Shown: in pieces, positions 60,176 through 64,000 of the stretch
Layout of the letters: each line of letters begins with the position of its first letter
Position numbering within the stretch: the stretch's first letter is position 1
NCBI GenBank assembly: GCA_027405735.1
Contig: JAPEHQ010000012.1
Span: forward strand, 372,001 to 436,000
Source: Mucor racemosus
Taxonomy: Eukaryota > Mucoromycota > Mucoromycetes > Mucorales > Mucoraceae
Length of the DNA: 64,000 bases
Direction of reading: 5' to 3'
Position numbers and translations under genes: made by a program
The notes under the pieces: generated by a model
Databases searched by the model: none
Seen by the model: the letters and a program-made list of their open reading frames with translations, nothing else
What the model was told of the DNA's origin: nothing

Positions 60176-61590
60176 GTTCCATTTACAGTAGTATTCAGCG
60201 TATCATCAGCCCTCCTTATTATGATGTAAATGCCAATCTAAAATCAGAAATATCCCATTGTTATTATTAATAAGCTATAAAAAGCTTGATTTTTAATAAT
60301 ACAGCAATTAAATAAAAAGCATGATACTAATAGCATATGGTGAGTATTTAACATCTAAGTAAGTTTGATGAAGTATGCTTTTAAACCTTTCTAAAAATCC
60401 TGAGGCAAATAATATAACACCTGGGCCCTATAGTATCTATCCATCAAAATGTTACGATTTCTACTACACAATAAATGCACCTTTTATCAGTCTTGACCTC
60501 GATGTACATTAGTAGGTAACAGGTTTTTACCAGTTGTATTTTCTCTGATTCATTAATATTCAGTCATATTGAACGGTAATTTGTAGCATTGCCAAAAAAA
60601 AGAATAAATGCTTCAAAAGTTTTCTGTATATCAAATTACGCGATTTATTAGCAACAATGATTGTACTTAATTATAATTTTTGAACTTATTGATGTTAATC
60701 AGAATTATTAGCACTTTCATTCAAAAAAAAGTAAGCTTTGCTTTATACATTTACATTTACCCATTCAATAGAATCTACTTCATCTTGATTCGATACATTT
60801 AGCAATTAAATGCCTAAATTACACTTGAGCCACCAGGTATCGCCAAAAAAAATCGTACAGGTCGACGAAGCATCACAATTTGGATCATTTTTTTGTGTTC
60901 ATAGATCTGAACTCTTTCACACATTTATAGATGATCTCTGCATAAACCGTATCTCTATCTATTCAATCTAACTAAAATACATTGAACGCCAACATCGTAC
61001 CCGATAAAACGCCTTAATATATTACGAGTCAACGCAACTAATTTGATGCGAGTTTAGCATCAGCAGTTGAGTAACATTAATTTGAGATTAAACAATTCCT
61101 TTTCATAGTTTTGCATACCATGAGCTAGGGATGCTGTCGAGCCCAGCTTATAGTAGTAAATTTGGCTGGTAAAACCCGGCTCCACACCAATGCTAACATG
61201 AGCTAATAATGGACCGTTATTATAGATTCCCTAATCAAGGATGGTGAGTTAATAACCTTAATGGACGAACGAGTCAATGAGGCAGTATAAACAAAATATT
61301 AAAATCAAATATACCAATTGAATGAGCAAGCGATGATAAACCATGTAAATCAGCATAATTCAATTTTTTCAAGTGCTTTGAACTGAATATGCCTTTACTT
61401 TTGGGCTATAAAAATTGATTTATTAGTAAAATTAATTAACAAGTAATAATTATGATGGTGTATCTTTGAGGGTAGTGGTATATAAGACAACATCTTGTTT
61501 TTCTCTTCTTGGCTGTTGGTCATTAAACAAAAACAAATATTTTTTAGAAACTAAATAGATTAACATGAGTTTGTTCATTTAGTTATTTAA

Positions 61591-62310
61591 AACAAGTAAA
61601 TAATGCTATACGCTATACATACTTCTATAGTCACCAATTTTGTTGCAGGTAGATATCAATTTTAGACCAAAAAAGCATTGGTTATAGCGTAGATGATGGA
61701 ACAAACTGACCAAGTTTTGGATGATTTTTTTATCCGAGAAAAATGTCATAACGCACCCTCACATTAACAGTTAATAACTCATTTCCAAATAGACAATTGG
61801 AGAAACATGTAGTTGTACCTGCTACTTGATTTCAGTTTATAAAAATATTGGTCTTTTTGTTATAATTTTAAACATAAACAAAAGAATTGAGGAAAGAGTG
61901 GGGAAGAAATGTGAAAAACGATCCTAAATCAGTTGATTTTGTGTGTTACAAACACAAATTTACAAAGGTATATATACTTTTAGTGTTGCCAAACAGGTTG
62001 TTGTCGTTGTTTCTATTTGGTCCCCGAAAGAAGAACATGGGTGGAACTCTTTCAAACCCCAAATGTCAAATTGATATATCTCGTCAATAAAGCAATTCTG
62101 TTAAATTAGAGTAACTCACATCTGCTTTAAGCCATTCAAATTATCTTCGCTATTAATTATATTATGATTGATATACTTTAGTAAATTATCTAAAAAACTT
62201 TGATCTCATTGCTCTGCTCATCGGGGCTGCCTGATCTGCACAAATCTTTTTATTCTTCCCATATGTGCATATCATTATGCCCATGCGAACCAGTAGTTTG
62301 GCTTTAATGA
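61591..62310. other. Spacer with R3-like trace
   Basis: No gene supported. 62255-62285 (ATGTGCATATCATTATGCCC) echoes the leader of R3. Confidence 0.4.
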
Positions 62311-62723
62311 GATATAAAAGTATAGGGTTTTTTACTGATTTGACATTGAGATCCTGAGACGTAATTTAAGGCACTATTGAACCATTAGATCTGTTTGATG
62401 GTAATCTATGGATTTAAACGGATCAATCATAGTTTAACCGTTCTTGCAGAGCTTATGAGTTGTCTTGTTTTAATGCTGCGCTAAATGTGCTTGGATGTTG
62501 ATTTGATAGTTACTGGATTGATTAACCGCTGAGACGAAATAATATGGTGTCATAATTGAGGTCCAAGCGTTCTTGGTAATTGCTGGATTGAGCATATTAT
62601 GCTAGGAGTTTTTTATATCCAATTCCAAGACTTTGCACTTCAATACATGTTGTCGTCAATAGATTATAAGATGTATTGAAACTGTAGAAGGCGATAACAT
62701 ATGGTACTTGATGAAATACAACA
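62311..62723 (+). mobile_element. LTR1, 5'-truncated copy
   Basis: Collinear with the last three quarters of LTR1 (TTGACATTGAGATCCTGAGA onward) and ends GAAATACAACA. The first ~130 bp are missing and R1 copy E follows immediately, so no target duplication is visible. Confidence 0.75.
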
Positions 62724-64000
62724 GAGGTATTAGTTTTTGTTTTCACAAAAGATTGATCCAACTCTAAGCTATTCTGCATTTTTTGTTTCAGCGAAAAATA
62801 TTGATTTTTCGTCGAGATAATCAAAATAATAGTCAATGTAACAGCTTAAAGCCTATAGTAACGGGGTTCCAAAATGGATTCGATGAATATGATGAAAAAA
62901 TGACAAAAAATGGTTCAAAAAACAAAATCGTTTAAATGCACATGAGCTCATGAGCTGCAAAGTAAGTCGACCTAGCGTAGTAAGTAACTTTTGTACAGTT
63001 TTGGATTCTGCATTCATCGAAATAAAATTCAAACAAATGTTTTATATTGAATTTTGCGCAAAATGCAAATGAAATGTTAGAGGTTTTTTGAAGATACACA
63101 ACACTTTTCATAAATGAATTTTAAATATAACTAATGACAATACTGTGCAGCAAAAGTATCTATCAATTGAGCTATTACTGAACCTTTTAGCTATATTTTT
63201 CATAGAAAAAAAGAGATTTGTGTCATATTTTTTTCAAATTCAGAATTTGGGATGAGGGTATATAGGGGAAAATTGATGCTAGAAATGGGAGTGTCTCTTT
63301 GTACACATTTTTGAAGATATTTCTATGAAAAATCAATATTTTGAAAAAAACTAAATTGAATTCGAGAGAGCTCAATGAGATTGATGACATGAATGTTAAA
63401 AAAAATACCTTTCAGTTTAACGAATACTTTGAAATTGACTACAAAAATGCCAAAAAATGGAAAAAAAAATAAAAGTGCTCAGAATATTTTTAAACCAAAA
63501 TATGTTATAGAGCGCTTTAAAACAAGTAAGTTTCATTATTAAAATGCGTTAGTATAGCTTAATGTTTTGTAGAGATATCCAGACTCAAAGTTTTTAATTT
63601 TTAGCACTGAAATACGTGTAAAAATCTGAAACATTAGCATTGAAAAACTAATACCAACTGCAAAAAATAGAATATTTCCGTATACTCATTTTTGGATTAA
63701 AATCGAGCATTTCAGGTACATTGGCATACGATTCTTTCTTGATGTTATTTAATAAAAAAAAAGTAGGGCAGGTTTGAAAAGTGAGACCCAGTTCTCAAGG
63801 AAAAAGCAGTGAATTTTATGTGTTTTTGAGTCTTTCGTGCGATATAGAATAAATTAGGAATAAATAACATACTGCGATCAATTCTTACCTATTTAATAGT
63901 ATCTAAAGTATATTCTAAATAGTTTTTAGTATGAGGTTGGTTGTAAATAAGAGGGCACGCTTCGATTTTGAAGATTGGAAACAATGAAAATTAGTTTTTT
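62724..64000 (+). repeat. Repeat R1, copy E (runs off the window)
   Basis: The longest uninterrupted R1 copy in view: starts with GAGGTATTAG and TTCACAAAAGAT, includes CAGCGAAAAATATTGATTTT and is still matching copy C at base 64000. It has no open frame of note. Confidence 0.85.

Larger units (their letters stand above)
57326..61590 (+). repeat. Duplicated block R3, copy 2
   Basis: Paralogue of 16112-21035, lacking the ~750-bp segment and the LTR1 found at 18.7 kb but carrying its own LTR1 at 57881. The two copies differ at many scattered positions, so the duplication predates the LTR1 insertions. An additional short segment around 61125-61200 is not matched in copy 1. Confidence 0.75.

Overview
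The window is a stretch of an AT-rich fungal genome, most likely Mucoromycota (Mucorales-type). Evidence for this is the standard genetic code, many 50-77 nt introns with GTAAG/GTATG donors and CTAAC/TTAAT-like branch sites, single-gene transcription units with AT-rich spacers, fungal gene families (SPT7, Arc1-like, PUF, CYS3-like bZIP, RAS), and a Crypton carrying a GCR1_C-type domain. All species-level statements are inference.

Six host genes look intact. (1) 10564-15116 (+): a six-exon P5B-type P-ATPase with an unusual signal peptide and Cys-rich N-terminal domain. (2) 29984-30847 (-): a RAS GTPase. (3) 33179-34811 (+): an Arc1/AIMP1-like tRNA-binding cofactor. (4) 35573-39216 (+): a Pumilio/Puf3-like RNA-binding protein. 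(5) 39439-42990 (-): SPT7 of the SAGA complex, convergent with the PUF gene. (6) 50206-50904 (-): an intronless CYS3/MetR-like bZIP factor. Three further host-like loci look broken: a GST-like gene (48140-49190), a short-chain dehydrogenase (52682-53589) and an unidentified multi-exon gene (2610-3850). These genes share no evident pathway; the 29.9-43.0 kb block is the gene-dense island.

The rest is a layered transposon landscape. 0.4-2.1 kb: a dead Tc1/IS630-type transposase interrupted by a 386-bp TA-flanked MITE. 3.9-4.7, 24.1-28.1, 45.4-47.9, 53.8-54.9 and 62.7-64.0 kb: five copies of an AT-rich noncoding repeat (called R1 here). One R1 copy is split by a complete-looking Crypton (24261-27166, three-exon tyrosine recombinase of 744 aa, 11-bp flanking repeats). 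Another is split by a 5'-truncated LINE with poly(A) and target-site duplication. 16.1-21.0 and 57.3-61.6 kb: two copies of a ~4 kb duplicated block (R3), each carrying an antisense relic of a WD40 gene resembling dynein intermediate chain. Three solo-LTR families (called LTR1, LTR2 and LTR3 here) were recognised from TG...CA ends, 5-bp target duplications and empty sites in paralogous copies; one LTR1 is nested inside an LTR3.

No tRNA, rRNA or CRISPR array was recognised by eye. Exon coordinates were deduced by matching GT/AG sites to reading-frame continuity and add up to whole codons in the six intact genes and the Crypton.
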